Assembly: GCA_004556925.1 (NCBI GenBank)
Contig: SFFI01000010.1
Coordinates: forward strand, 1-64,000
Direction of reading: 5' to 3'
DNA: 64,000 nt
Source: Clostridiales bacterium
GTDB taxonomy: Bacteria; Bacillota; Clostridia; Saccharofermentanales; DTU023
Under the pieces are notes generated by a model, which did not search any database, was not told the origin of the DNA, and worked only from the letters and a program-made list of their open reading frames with translations. A program made the translations under genes and the position numbers. Shown piece by piece: positions 8,786 through 17,997 of this stretch. Within the stretch, counting starts at the first letter, position 1; the number at the start of each line of letters is the position of its first letter.

Positions 8786-9562
8786 CTAGTTGAGAAGGGT
8801 GGCCTCTGCCTCCTCAAAGCCCTCGGCCTGGTAGTCCAGATTCTGATAGCCCTGGCCCCAATAGGACCTTACTAAGAGGCAATGCATTTCTTGGCCTGGA
8901 CGGTCCAGCCCAGGATAGTCAACAAAACTTGAAGCCTTTAAGCTCTCGCCCTGGCGGGAGCTTTTTCCCTGCACTTGGTCGACAAACAGGAAATGCCATA
9001 AGGAACCATTGGGAATGATTTCCTTGGACTCCAAATTGTGGCTCAAGCCAGGCACGAAAGAGAAGAGGGCAGATTTAATGGTGCCATAGTGGCCAAAAAT
9101 ATAGGCAGAATTCAGGCCCTTAGCCTTGAGCTCTGCTAAAAGATCTAGGCAACCTTTGAGCACTCGGATGCGCTGTTCGGAAAAGAGTTCTTCTCCTCCA
9201 CCCTGGGAAATATCATGGTAGAACTTATCATAAAAGGCCTCGTTCACCTGATAATCTTCCGGAACACTACCCTCCATGAGGCCGAAGTAGGATTCCGAAA
9301 ACCGCCAATCCTGCTGGGCGATATCTTCCTTGCCGCTCGTAATTTTGAGCGTATGGAGAGCCCTCGTAAGCCCCGAGTGCCGATAAAGATCGGCCTCGGG
9401 GTAGGGGATTTGTGTTTTGAGGGCTTCGAGCTCTTGCTTGCCCTCCTCGGTGAGAGGAAGGTCCATCCAGCCACCAAAGATGCGGAAGTAGTTTCCCATG
9501 GATTGGCCATGCCGCACGAAGTAAAGATTATAATAGGGTGCTTGTAAAAACTTAGGGTCCAT
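8786..9562 (-). CDS. Histidine phosphatase superfamily protein
   Basis: The phosphohistidine loop FVRHGQSMGN near residue 14 is the hallmark of the phosphoglycerate-mutase/acid-phosphatase fold. A second catalytic His occurs in the GHYGTIKSALF block. The cytoplasmic enzyme probably hydrolyses a small phosphate ester. At 258 residues it is longer than most CobC- or GpmB-like members and has about 40 extra C-terminal residues. ATG 9562 is preferred because it falls one base after the stop of the upstream aminopeptidase, implying translational coupling; an in-frame start at 9628 would overlap that gene. The substrate is unknown. Confidence 0.85.
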   Translation of the reverse strand: MDPKFLQAPYYNLYFVRHGQSMGNYFRIFGGWMDLPLTEEGKQELEALKTQIPYPEADLYRHSGLTRALHTLKITSGKEDIAQQDWRFSESYFGLMEGSVPEDYQVNEAFYDKFYHDISQGGGEELFSEQRIRVLKGCLDLLAELKAKGLNSAYIFGHYGTIKSALFSFVPGLSHNLESKEIIPNGSLWHFLFVDQVQGKSSRQGESLKASSFVDYPGLDRPGQEMHCLLVRSYWGQGYQNLDYQAEGFEEAEATLLN

Positions 9563-9563
9563 A

Positions 9564-11345
9564 TTATGGGAGGGGGGCGCAGGCAGTCTTGAGGTCTGCC
9601 CTCTCTTCATCTGTTGCCATCTGGTCAATGAGGACGTCGTAGCATTGCTGGTGGTAGTGGTCTAGCCAGGCAATTTCCTGAGCGGAGAGCAGGTCAGGGT
9701 TAATCGCGTCGCGGTCTAGGGGGACAAAAGACATGACTTCCAGCTGGAAGAACCTATCCCCCATGAACTCACGGTCAAAGCTTACCACATAGTCGTTTTC
9801 CAAGCGGATGCCGTGTTTACCCTCTTTGTAGACCCCAGGCTCAATCGTGATGTGCATGCCTTCTTTGAGGGGGAGGGCGCTGTAGACCTTGGAAAAGCGT
9901 TGGGGCCCTTCATGTACACCAGAAACGTAGCCTACGCCGTGGCCTGTACCGCACTTGTAATCCATATAATGCTGCCAGAGGGGCTGGCGAGCTAGGCAGT
10001 CTAGATAATAGCCCGTCGTGCCTTCTAGGAACTTGGCTGATGCTAGGGCAATATGGGACTTGAGGGTTAGGGTAAAGTCGGTTTTTTCTTCCTCAGTCAA
10101 TTCGCCCAAGGCAATGGTCCGGGTAATATCTGTAGTCCCGTCCAAATATTGACCGCCAGAGTCGATTAAATAGAAGGACTTGGCTTCCAGCTTGGCCTTG
10201 TGGTCCGCAGAGGGGGCGTAGTGCATCATGGCAGCATTGGGGCCATAGGCGGAAATAGAGCTAAAACTCTCGTCCAAGAACTTATCCCCCTGAGACCGCC
10301 AGGCATGGAGCTGGTCGGCTGCCTGCAACTCATCTATGTCTTGGCGCTTGACTTCGCGCTTGAGCCAGAAGAGAAAGCGGGTAATGGCTGCAGAATCCCG
10401 TTTGTAGGCAGCCTTTTGGCAGGCAAGCTCTGTGGGATTAAGGCAGCATTTGGTCAAGTAGACGTAAGAGTTGCGGTCTAAAATCTCTATCGACTGAGGT
10501 AGGGACTTGAAGAGTTTGTAGGAAATCAGGCCCTTATCCAAAGCGATCTTTTTCGCATCCAAGCTGGCTAAAGCATCAGGGACTGCTGTGTAGTCCAGAA
10601 GCTCGATGCCTTCCTCTCGGAAAACATCCTGCATCTTTTGGTCCAATTTTTGCAGGTCAATAAAGAGCTGGGCCTGCTTGTCTGTAATCAGAGCGTAGGC
10701 TAAGCTAACTGGGTTATTGGGTACATCCCCGCCCCGGTAGTTGTAAAGCCAAGCGACGTCGTCCAGACCTACAATAAAAGTGGCATCCGCACCATCTTGC
10801 GCCATCTGCTGACGGATATTTTGCACCTTCTCCTTGGCGCTGAGTCCCGTATAGGCCAGGTCATGGGCGAAGATTTTGGCGGAGGGTAGGGCAGGACGGT
10901 CTTGCCACAGGGGATCTAGGAGAGAGGGCAGAGGCTGTAAGCAGATCTCCTTTGCAGCCAGGGCTTCAGACATTTGCTCGTAGGCCTTTTGGGAGAGGGT
11001 TGCTTCATTCATACCGACAAGGTCGCCTGCGGACAGGTTTTCCAAGAGCCACTCCTTCACATCGGGGTAACCTGGGGTAGCCATCTTCATGAGCTTGAAT
11101 TCACTGTCGGCAATTTGCTGCTCGGCCTGGATAAAATAACGGCCGTCTGCCCACACGAGCGCCTGGTCCTGGGTCACTAAGCCAGTGCCCGCTGAGCCTG
11201 TAAAGCCGGTAAGCCAAGCTCTTTCCTTAAAGTGATCAGCTACATATTCGGACTGGTGGGCATCTGCCGTATTGACCACATAGGCGGCCAGGCCCTGGGC
11301 CTGCATGGCCTTTCTCAAAGCAGCAATTTTTTCGTTAGTCTGCAT
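9564..11345 (-). CDS. Xaa-Pro aminopeptidase, M24B family
   Basis: The enzyme removes an N-terminal residue preceding proline from peptides, in the cytoplasm, with two metal ions. The 593-residue length fits the three-domain eukaryote-type enzyme (two creatinase-like N domains, the pita-bread M24 domain at about 310-530, and a C-terminal extension), not the shorter E. coli PepP. Metal ligands are visible: the two Asp of DSGGQYLDGTTDITRT, the His of GTGHGVGYVSGVHEGP, and the Glu residues of IEPGVY and RLENDY. It is the first gene of a two-gene unit with the phosphatase. The opp/dpp peptide importer at 35-40 kb could feed it, though the two are not linked. Confidence 0.93.
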   Translation of the reverse strand: MQTNEKIAALRKAMQAQGLAAYVVNTADAHQSEYVADHFKERAWLTGFTGSAGTGLVTQDQALVWADGRYFIQAEQQIADSEFKLMKMATPGYPDVKEWLLENLSAGDLVGMNEATLSQKAYEQMSEALAAKEICLQPLPSLLDPLWQDRPALPSAKIFAHDLAYTGLSAKEKVQNIRQQMAQDGADATFIVGLDDVAWLYNYRGGDVPNNPVSLAYALITDKQAQLFIDLQKLDQKMQDVFREEGIELLDYTAVPDALASLDAKKIALDKGLISYKLFKSLPQSIEILDRNSYVYLTKCCLNPTELACQKAAYKRDSAAITRFLFWLKREVKRQDIDELQAADQLHAWRSQGDKFLDESFSSISAYGPNAAMMHYAPSADHKAKLEAKSFYLIDSGGQYLDGTTDITRTIALGELTEEEKTDFTLTLKSHIALASAKFLEGTTGYYLDCLARQPLWQHYMDYKCGTGHGVGYVSGVHEGPQRFSKVYSALPLKEGMHITIEPGVYKEGKHGIRLENDYVVSFDREFMGDRFFQLEVMSFVPLDRDAINPDLLSAQEIAWLDHYHQQCYDVLIDQMATDEERADLKTACAPLP

Positions 11346-11472
11346 GTTCTATCTCCCTTACTCTTACTTATTCCATTTATGACGATGCTTTGCCGGTTAG
11401 CAAAGGACCGGATTTCAACTTACGTATTCTATTTTATGCTTTTAAGCCTTATCTGTCCTGCATCCCTCTGGC

Positions 11473-12558
11473 CTAATTAATTCTTTCGCCGGAAGCCTTG
11501 TTGAAAAAATGCAGGGCGTCTGACTGGATATGGAAATCGTAGTTCTGGCCAGATTTAAATTCCAGATGGCCAGGAGCGGATACGACCAGCTCCGTGTGGT
11601 CAGCGAGCTCACAATAGAGGATTTGTTCCTTGCCCAGCATTTCTACGACGTCCACAGTCAGTTGAAAGTTGTTGGCTTCAGCCAAACCTTGGCTGAGACG
11701 TTCACCTCTGACGCCAAGCAGCACCTCCTCACCCTCGTGCGCTTTGAGTTTTTGGGCATCGTCTGGAGAGGGGTGGAGTTTAATCAGCTGATTATCACTG
11801 ATGTACTGGCCCTGCACGATCTTGCCAGGGATGAGGTTCATTGCGGGGGTACCAATAAAGCCTGCGACAAATACATTGGCTGGCCGGTGGTATAGCTCAG
11901 AAGGGGCTCCAGCCTGCTGAATAATGCCCTTGTTTAAGAGGACAATCTGATCCGCCATGGTCATGGCTTCCGTTTGATCATGGGTGACATAAATGGTTGT
12001 GGTGCCTAGACGTTTGTGTAGACGGACTAATTCCACCCGCATGTGTTCCCGTAACTTGGCATCCAAATTGGAGAGGGGTTCATCCATGAGAAAGACTGAG
12101 GGCTTACGGACCATGGCCCGTCCCAGGGCAACCCGCTGCCTTTGTCCTCCGGAAATATCTGAAGGACGGGAGTAGAGGTACTCTTCAATTTGCAGAAGCT
12201 TAGCTGCTTCTAAAACCCTCTGGTGGATGACCTCCTTGGATTCTTTACGCATTTTAAGCGAGAAGGCCATATTGTCATAGACCGTCATATGGGGGTAGAG
12301 GGCGTAGGATTGGAAAACCATGGCGATATCCCGATCCTTGGCTGCAACCTTGTTCATGAGCTTGTCCCCAAAGACTAGTTCTCCTTCTGTGATAGAGTTG
12401 AGCCCGGCGATCATCCGTAAAAGGGTAGACTTGCCACAGCCTGACGGACCTAAAATGGCGCAGAATTCCTGGCTGTGAATGTCCAGATTAATGTGGCGGA
12501 TAGTGAATTCTTCTCTGCCTTCGTACTTTTTACCAATATTTTTCAAACGCACATCCAT
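11473..12558 (-). CDS. Carbohydrate ABC importer ATPase (MsmK/UgpC/MalK type)
   Basis: This is the ATP-hydrolysing subunit of the maltodextrin-like importer just upstream. The sequence shows Walker A GPSGCGKST, signature ISGGQRQR, Walker B VFLMDEPLSNLD, the switch His in VTHDQTEAM, and a C-terminal regulatory OB-fold (about residues 240-361). That matches the 360-residue MsmK/MalK subfamily. It is the last gene of the operon after malE, the small membrane gene, malF and malG. A 57-bp gap and its own SD (AAGGAGCAA) precede it. Such ATPases may serve several sugar importers, so it could be shared. Confidence 0.93.
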   Translation of the reverse strand: MDVRLKNIGKKYEGREEFTIRHINLDIHSQEFCAILGPSGCGKSTLLRMIAGLNSITEGELVFGDKLMNKVAAKDRDIAMVFQSYALYPHMTVYDNMAFSLKMRKESKEVIHQRVLEAAKLLQIEEYLYSRPSDISGGQRQRVALGRAMVRKPSVFLMDEPLSNLDAKLREHMRVELVRLHKRLGTTTIYVTHDQTEAMTMADQIVLLNKGIIQQAGAPSELYHRPANVFVAGFIGTPAMNLIPGKIVQGQYISDNQLIKLHPSPDDAQKLKAHEGEEVLLGVRGERLSQGLAEANNFQLTVDVVEMLGKEQILYCELADHTELVVSAPGHLEFKSGQNYDFHIQSDALHFFNKASGERIN

Positions 12559-12615
12559 GTGATTGCTCCTTGTTAATCTTTATGTCGTTTACCTAGCTTG
12601 CTTTAAAATGCTTGC

Positions 12616-13515
12616 TTAGCCCTTAACTGAGCCTTGGGCCAAGCCGGAAACCAGCTGACCTTGCAGGCTGATGAAGAGGATAATAATGGGGATGGCCGTT
12701 AGGAGGCCTCCAGCAGCAAAGGCTGGCTGGTTCATGGTTCTGACATCGTTAATGAGAGTAAATAGCCCAGTCGCCAGGGTATAGGACTGGGGGTTAGTCA
12801 AAAGAATCTTGGGCAGCATGTAGTCCATAAAAGGTCCTATGAAGGACCAGAGGCCAATGATGGCCAGCATGGGCCGGGCGATGGGCATGATAATCAGGCG
12901 GTAGACCTGCATATTAGAACAGCCGTCGATACGGGCGGCGTCGTCGAGCTCCGTGGAGACGGAGTCAATGTAGTTCTTCAAGATCAAAGTGTTAGAAGCA
13001 ATACCGCCGCCGGCGTAAATTAAGACCAGCAAAGCTTCCCGAGAAAAGAAGGGCAAGACCGAAGAAAAGATATTATGCATGGTGTAATAGGCCGTAATCC
13101 CTGCAAAGGTGGGAATAGACTGGATCAGCATAATGGTCATAAGGGAGGCCTTGCGCCCGGAGAAACGGTAGCGGGAGTAGGCATAGCCAGTAAAGGAGAC
13201 AATCAAGAGGGTGACCAGGGCTGAAGCCAGGGCAATGATAATGGTATTTTTTACCCAAGAGAAAAAGTAGGTTTCCTCAAAGAGATAGCGGAAGTTATCC
13301 AGGGAGAAAACATAGGTCCCCGCCATAGAGATAGCCTTCCCTTGGTTGCCGTTAAAGCTGGATAGGACCATCTGGGCTAAGGGCCAGATAATAGCAAAAG
13401 CCCAGGCAATCAGAATCACATAGGACAGGGCCAGGAAAACTTTCCCCAGGCTGGTGAGGGGAGGCTTGTCGGACAGATAGAGGTCTGAGGATTTTTTGTG
13501 CTTGATGATAGACAT
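12616..13515 (-). CDS. malG: Carbohydrate ABC importer permease, MalG type
   Basis: The 299-residue protein has six membrane segments. The EAA loop is DDAARIDGCSNMQVYRLIIMP, which docks to the ATPase, and the protein ends with the GLAQGSVKG tail usual for MalG homologues. With the MalF-like partner it forms the channel of an oligosaccharide importer. It starts 11 bp after the malF stop. The exact substrate is inferred from overall similarity to maltodextrin systems. Confidence 0.9.
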   Translation of the reverse strand: MSIIKHKKSSDLYLSDKPPLTSLGKVFLALSYVILIAWAFAIIWPLAQMVLSSFNGNQGKAISMAGTYVFSLDNFRYLFEETYFFSWVKNTIIIALASALVTLLIVSFTGYAYSRYRFSGRKASLMTIMLIQSIPTFAGITAYYTMHNIFSSVLPFFSREALLVLIYAGGGIASNTLILKNYIDSVSTELDDAARIDGCSNMQVYRLIIMPIARPMLAIIGLWSFIGPFMDYMLPKILLTNPQSYTLATGLFTLINDVRTMNQPAFAAGGLLTAIPIIILFISLQGQLVSGLAQGSVKG

Positions 13516-13526
13516 AAGGCAGCTCC

Positions 13527-15608
13527 CTAATCGTTAAAGGCCTTGGTCTTGCGGAAGCCAAGGAAGGAAACAAACATGAGGACCAAAGAGATCAGAATCG
13601 TGATGGCCGCACCTAAGGCCTGGTATTGGTTCTCAATAGTTAATTTGAATATATAAGAAATCAATATATCCGAGGATCCAGCCAGGTTGCCATATTTGCT
13701 AGGCACAAAAGGTCCCCCGTTATTAAAGAGGGCAATGATGGAATAGTTGTTAAAGTTGAAGGTGTACTGGGTCACCAGAAGGGGGGCAATTTGGTAGAGC
13801 AGGAGGGGAATGGTAATATGCTGCACCCGCTTCCAGGATCCTGCACCATCAATTTCTGCGGCCTCGTACAAGTCCTGAGGAATGGACTGCAAGATGCCGG
13901 TACACAAGAGGAAAATATAGGAAGACCCCAGCCAGCCCTGGAGCAGGACCAAGGCTATCCGGGTCAAAGTCGTATCATTTTTGACGTTCACCACATACCC
14001 TGCTAGGCCAGAAATCAGTTCGGTTAATATGCCGTTGGGGGCCAGCATGACAGAAAAGAACATGATGGTGATAAAGGCGGGAACTGCCCAGGGCAGGAGG
14101 TAAATTGTCCGCCAGAGTTTCTTGCCGCGAATGCGGTCCTGGTTAACCAGGAGGGCCAGGATAAAGCCGATTAAGATGGCCAGAGTAGTTGCCGCTAGGG
14201 TCCAGACTATGGTCCAGGAAAGGATATGCCAGAAAGCTTTTCCAGCAACGCCTTGCCCTAGGGCTATGACCTTGTAATTAGCCAGGCCATTCCAGGCAAA
14301 TTTGGACTGGTGTTTGGGGTCCATGCTGGTAAAGGATAAGAGGATGGTGGTTACTACCGGCACGAGCACAATAAAAATAATCACCAAAAGGGCGGGGGTA
14401 GAGACAATGTAGGGGAAACCGTGGCTTTCCAGGCTTTCTTTAGTCTCAAACCAATTGTGGGGCCGGATGCCCTTGATACGTTTTTTCTCCACCCGGTAGG
14501 CGTCACGTATGGCAAAGTAATAAATAGCCAGGGCCAGGATTAAGAGGAAGATGGCCATAATACCTTCAATCATGAAGATAATGGACCGGTCCACCCGACG
14601 GCCGCCTTGGGCCAGGCTAATCAGTCCTGCCACGCCCTGCCCCTGATAGTTACCGTAACCTAGGGCATAGGGGATAGCGGCAAAGCCGATAAAGAGGGAC
14701 CCCAAGAAAAATAAAATTGCCTTGATATATTGCTTGTTGGCCAGTTGAGCTAAACCGGGCAAGACTAGATTTAAGAGAAATTTCCGCGGGTGCTTGGCCG
14801 TTACTTCCACCGGGGTGCGGCGGCGGAGATCAGAAATATCAGCCTGCATGACCCGGTATTTTTCCTTGATCCCCACCTTAAGGCTGTGCTTGATGGACCT
14901 TATTTGTTCTTCCAAGCCCTTAACGGGATCCTCCAGTTCTTTTAAGGCAAGATCTTCTTTTAGGGCCAGTTTTTCCATCTTCCGTTCGGAGGCTAGAGCC
15001 TTTGAGGAAATTTGCCCCTGCCGCTCCTTGGCCTTGAGGTCAGCAAGCTTATTTTGGTAGACCTCTTGCCGCTGTTTTCGATAAGCAGCAATATCGGCTT
15101 TTACGGCTCCCCGGTCTTGCTTTTCCGCCTCCGCCTTGAGGGCCTCTTTTTCTGCTAGGCTTTTTTCTAAGTCTAGCTGTTGCTGGATAATCCCAGGTAG
15201 GTGGAGCTGTTGGCGCTGGCTGATGAGATAGGCTAACTCAGCATCATAGCTGAGCTCTTGGTAGGCCTGGTAGAAAGCGGACCGCTCTTCGGCAGCCTTG
15301 AGTTCAGCATCCAGCTTAGCCACGCGTTTGTCTTTATAAGGAGAATTATTCTGCCATTGGCTTTGCTTGTCCTTCAGGTCAGCCTCGAAGGCCTGGGCTT
15401 TTTGCTCAAAGGCCTTGAGTTTTTGGCTGTAAGGATGCTGTGCCAACTGGCGCTGTTTGCTGGCTAGACTGGCTTTAAGCCCTGCCTTTTGGTCAGGACG
15501 TGCACCTTCCAGCTGAAGCCCCAAGTCGGCTAATTCTGCCAAGGCCAGGTGCTTGCGAGGGTGGAGGTTGCCAATATCGTCTGCCACTTGAACCGGGTAA
15601 TACTTCAT
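13527..15608 (-). CDS. malF: MalF-type permease with long N-terminal coiled-coil extension
   Basis: The C-terminal 290 residues are a normal MalF-type permease with EAA loop EAAEIDGAGSWKRVQHITIP. Two hydrophobic segments near 285-375 precede it, as in longer MalF proteins. Unusually, residues 1 to about 265 are a charged Lys/Glu/Ala/Gln helix-forming region with heptad-like spacing, predicted as a cytoplasmic coiled coil. The total of 693 residues exceeds Gram-positive MalF homologues (about 430) and E. coli MalF (514). There is no stop or frame change between the parts, so it is one protein. It overlaps the upstream small gene by 4 bp. The role of the extension is unknown. Confidence 0.9.
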   Translation of the reverse strand: MKYYPVQVADDIGNLHPRKHLALAELADLGLQLEGARPDQKAGLKASLASKQRQLAQHPYSQKLKAFEQKAQAFEADLKDKQSQWQNNSPYKDKRVAKLDAELKAAEERSAFYQAYQELSYDAELAYLISQRQQLHLPGIIQQQLDLEKSLAEKEALKAEAEKQDRGAVKADIAAYRKQRQEVYQNKLADLKAKERQGQISSKALASERKMEKLALKEDLALKELEDPVKGLEEQIRSIKHSLKVGIKEKYRVMQADISDLRRRTPVEVTAKHPRKFLLNLVLPGLAQLANKQYIKAILFFLGSLFIGFAAIPYALGYGNYQGQGVAGLISLAQGGRRVDRSIIFMIEGIMAIFLLILALAIYYFAIRDAYRVEKKRIKGIRPHNWFETKESLESHGFPYIVSTPALLVIIFIVLVPVVTTILLSFTSMDPKHQSKFAWNGLANYKVIALGQGVAGKAFWHILSWTIVWTLAATTLAILIGFILALLVNQDRIRGKKLWRTIYLLPWAVPAFITIMFFSVMLAPNGILTELISGLAGYVVNVKNDTTLTRIALVLLQGWLGSSYIFLLCTGILQSIPQDLYEAAEIDGAGSWKRVQHITIPLLLYQIAPLLVTQYTFNFNNYSIIALFNNGGPFVPSKYGNLAGSSDILISYIFKLTIENQYQALGAAITILISLVLMFVSFLGFRKTKAFND

Positions 15609-16081
15609 GAATGAGCCTCCTGCTGTTTTTTCAGGTAATACTTTTCCTCTCTCTGCGGTATTCTGGCCAGCTGCCAGAGAAGCACCAGGTAACAGAGTAA
15701 AGAGAGGTAGTAGAAGAGTGAGGAGAAATTAGCCTCTATGGCCTGCTTGACCAGGGCGGCAATCCCTAACAGCAGCCAGACCATGCGAAAGTAACGCGGA
15801 GTGCCATAACGCTTAATCGTCAGAGCTGTATACAGACACAAGACGACGGGATAGAGGATTTTAGCCAAAAAGTAGAAGATATGCGCATTGAGGTAGGTGG
15901 AGAAATCCAAATCAGGGTAGGCTGCCTGCCATTCTGCAAACAATCCGGCATCCTTAACCATCATGAGGACCTCTAGGGCATAAAGCAAAATGAGAACTGC
16001 TGAAGGGATCAGGAGTGACAGCAGCTTTTCCTGGTCCAACTGGTTTTTATCTTTACTTGTTAGCGTAACTTGCTCACTCAT
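15605..16081 (-). CDS. Small integral membrane protein in the maltodextrin operon
   Basis: This 158-residue protein has four predicted membrane helices and a basic C-terminus; no family is recognised. It lies between the binding protein and malF and overlaps the malF start by 4 bp (ATGA). That argues for co-translation and a role linked to the importer. ATG 16081 is taken as the start; GTG 16090 is also in frame, and neither has a clear SD. It could help assemble the unusual MalF. Confidence 0.65.
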   Translation of the reverse strand: MSEQVTLTSKDKNQLDQEKLLSLLIPSAVLILLYALEVLMMVKDAGLFAEWQAAYPDLDFSTYLNAHIFYFLAKILYPVVLCLYTALTIKRYGTPRYFRMVWLLLGIAALVKQAIEANFSSLFYYLSLLCYLVLLWQLARIPQREEKYYLKKQQEAHS

Positions 16082-16096
16082 AGATTTCACAGATTG

Positions 16097-16124
16097 CTAA
16101 AAATAAAAGGCTCCCGGAGGAGCC
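16097..16124 (-). terminator. Intra-operon terminator after malE
   Basis: On the minus strand GGCTCC, a four-base loop and GGAGCC (16109-16124) are followed by TTTTATTTTT. Lying inside the operon, it would give more binding protein than permease transcript. Confidence 0.7.
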
Positions 16125-16148
16125 CTTTATTCTTAAGGAACTTTCGAC

Positions 16149-17486
16149 TTATTGTTCTGCGGCCAGGGTTTCCATCATGGCGACGAAGCTGGCTTGGAGT
16201 TCTGCGTAAGCCGCTTCGGCAGATTCAGGTTTGACGGAGTTCCAGGAGAGGACGGCATTCTTGTAGGTATCCCATACACGGCCCCATTCATTGAAAAGGG
16301 GACGGGCAGGCGCATCTTGATAGGACTCGATAACTGCTTTAATGACGTCCTTATCGATGTCTTTCAGATCCTCAAATTTCTCATAATCCTCAGCCGGGAC
16401 GTTTTCCAGAATTTTGCCGGTAGCATTAAAGAGCTCAGCAGCGTGTTCAGGATTGACCAACTCAGCGATTAAAGCCTCTGCCAGGGCTACTTTTTCCTCA
16501 TCCCCCTCGATACGGGAGTTGATGGCCAGGCCCCAACCGCCCTTCCAGTGGAGTAAGGGTTTGCCGTTAATGGTGATATCAGTAATGGGTTTGATGACCA
16601 GGTCTTTACCGTCGTTAGCTTTTTTGCTGATAGCGCCGGTATCCCAGGGGCCGCCTAAACGGTAGACGCCTGCTTGGCCACTGGTGAAGTTATCATCAAT
16701 GTAGCCCCAGCCTGCTTCGGGGTCAAAGAGGGTTGTATTGGCATCAAAATTTAGCTTCCAGTAGTCATAGAGAGCAGTAAAGAAAGCTTGTTTTTCTTCG
16801 GGCAGGTCAGACCAGTCGGAGGTGAGATCACTGAAGAAGGTATAATCTTCAGCAGCCTCTTCTTTTTCACGGCCGAGCAGCTCGATTTCTGCGGAGTTGC
16901 TGAGGGCTACGCCGTACCAAGCATCAAAGGCAGGCAAGAGAACCGTGGCAGGATCCTTAACTTCGGTCAGCTCGATGGGCTTTTCAATGTCAATCTCATG
17001 GGCTTCAGCATTGGCGGAGTTAATGAAGACGATCAGGGTTTCAATGTTAAAGGGGAAGGCAAAGTATTCATCCTCAATCTTGAAATTGCCACCAATGCCT
17101 TCATTAAAGGCCTCGAAATCTTTCCAGCCGCCAATTTTTTCAACCAGTTTTTCCGCATCAATGGCACCCAAGACTTCAGCGTCTGTCAGGCCATAAATCC
17201 GGTCAGCAGGAATGGCAAAAACATCTGCGACGTCGGGGTTACCCGCATCGGTATTGTCAATGGTGTCGAGATGGTCAAAAGCCCCCATTTCGATCAGGTT
17301 TATTTTGGCATCAGGGTTGGCTTCCAACACGCGATCGATGGCCGCTTTGTAGTAATCCATCCAACCTTCCTCGGCTTGGACACTAATTTCCCCAGTCAGG
17401 GGGGCTTCTTCTGCGGCTACTCCGGCAAAGGGCAGTAGGGCAAAGGCAAGAAGTAGGCTTAGCACAAGGCATAAAGTCTTTTTCAT
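16149..17486 (-). CDS. malE: Maltose/maltodextrin-type extracellular substrate-binding protein
   Basis: This is a family 1 sugar-binding protein of 445 residues with the expected layout: signal peptide, an NLIEMGAFDH/PDVADVFAIPAD N-lobe, YFAFPFNIETLIVFIN hinge region, AGVYRLGGPWD, and HWKGGWGLAINSRI. It would capture oligosaccharides for the MalFG-ATPase importer downstream. The signal peptide has no lipobox Cys (FAGVAAEEA cut), which is unusual for a Gram-positive binding protein. ATG 17486 follows a GGAGG SD; an upstream in-frame start at 17516 has none. It is the first gene of the operon and is followed by an attenuating terminator. The ligand is inferred. Confidence 0.9.
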   Translation of the reverse strand: MKKTLCLVLSLLLAFALLPFAGVAAEEAPLTGEISVQAEEGWMDYYKAAIDRVLEANPDAKINLIEMGAFDHLDTIDNTDAGNPDVADVFAIPADRIYGLTDAEVLGAIDAEKLVEKIGGWKDFEAFNEGIGGNFKIEDEYFAFPFNIETLIVFINSANAEAHEIDIEKPIELTEVKDPATVLLPAFDAWYGVALSNSAEIELLGREKEEAAEDYTFFSDLTSDWSDLPEEKQAFFTALYDYWKLNFDANTTLFDPEAGWGYIDDNFTSGQAGVYRLGGPWDTGAISKKANDGKDLVIKPITDITINGKPLLHWKGGWGLAINSRIEGDEEKVALAEALIAELVNPEHAAELFNATGKILENVPAEDYEKFEDLKDIDKDVIKAVIESYQDAPARPLFNEWGRVWDTYKNAVLSWNSVKPESAEAAYAELQASFVAMMETLAAEQ

Positions 17487-17634
17487 AAAAACCTCCAAAG
17501 TGTTCTTTGCTTGCACATGGCAACAATATATTTCAAACAGACAGGTTTATCTGCTTGTTTGCACAAAGTATAACATAGAGCAAGCCTTAAAAGTGGCAAT
17601 CTGCACTTCTCCTTCTGCATCCTTTTAGCCGGAG

Positions 17635-17919
17635 GAACGCTTCCGTTAAAATGAAAAAGTAAATTCCCCACCAAAAGCGTAAAAAAGAAAAGTTGCCATA
17701 AGTCTTGCTAGATGCGTTGCTTAAGGCTTGTGGTATTTTTAGTTTTTACCTAAACTTTTCACCTCTGACAGTTCATTAAGCCCGACCCAAACAGTTAACA
17801 AGCCTCAAAAACCTGTGGAGTGTAAGACTTAATTCTCAGCGGAATTTACTGTAAGGCTAAATGCAACTCCCCACCCTTTAGTGTGGAACTTACTTTTTCA
17901 CTTTAGCGAGGAACGCTTC
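17635..17919. repeat. Long imperfect inverted repeat around a 209-bp non-coding core
   Basis: The left arm (17635-17671) and right arm (17881-17919) are inverted copies of about 37 bp. The shared core is ATGAAAAAGTAAATTCC against GGAACTTACTTTTTCAC, with one small indel. The gap 17487-17994 between malE and the next gene also holds a short AT-rich stretch with TATACT (minus strand, near 17566-17572) that may be the malE -10. No gene was seen here. The arms resemble the ends of a small non-autonomous element, but no target duplication is visible. Confidence 0.5.
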
Positions 17920-17957
17920 TTGGCCAGCCCGCCATATCAGGAATATAGGGTCCATGT

Positions 17958-17997
17958 TATAATAAGCCCTAGTAATTTCAGGGGGTATAGCAATTTG
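17958..17997 (+). promoter_or_regulatory. -10 element and start region of the Lys/Ala repeat gene
   Basis: A perfect TATAAT at 17958-17963 is followed by AGGGGG (17980-17985) and a TTG codon at 17995. The -35 is poor. This layout excludes an upstream in-frame start at 17881, which lies before the promoter. Confidence 0.5.

Noticed and set aside
16788..17438. 216-codon plus-strand frame over malE
   Set aside because: It is a shadow of the binding-protein gene with no known domain or ribosome site.
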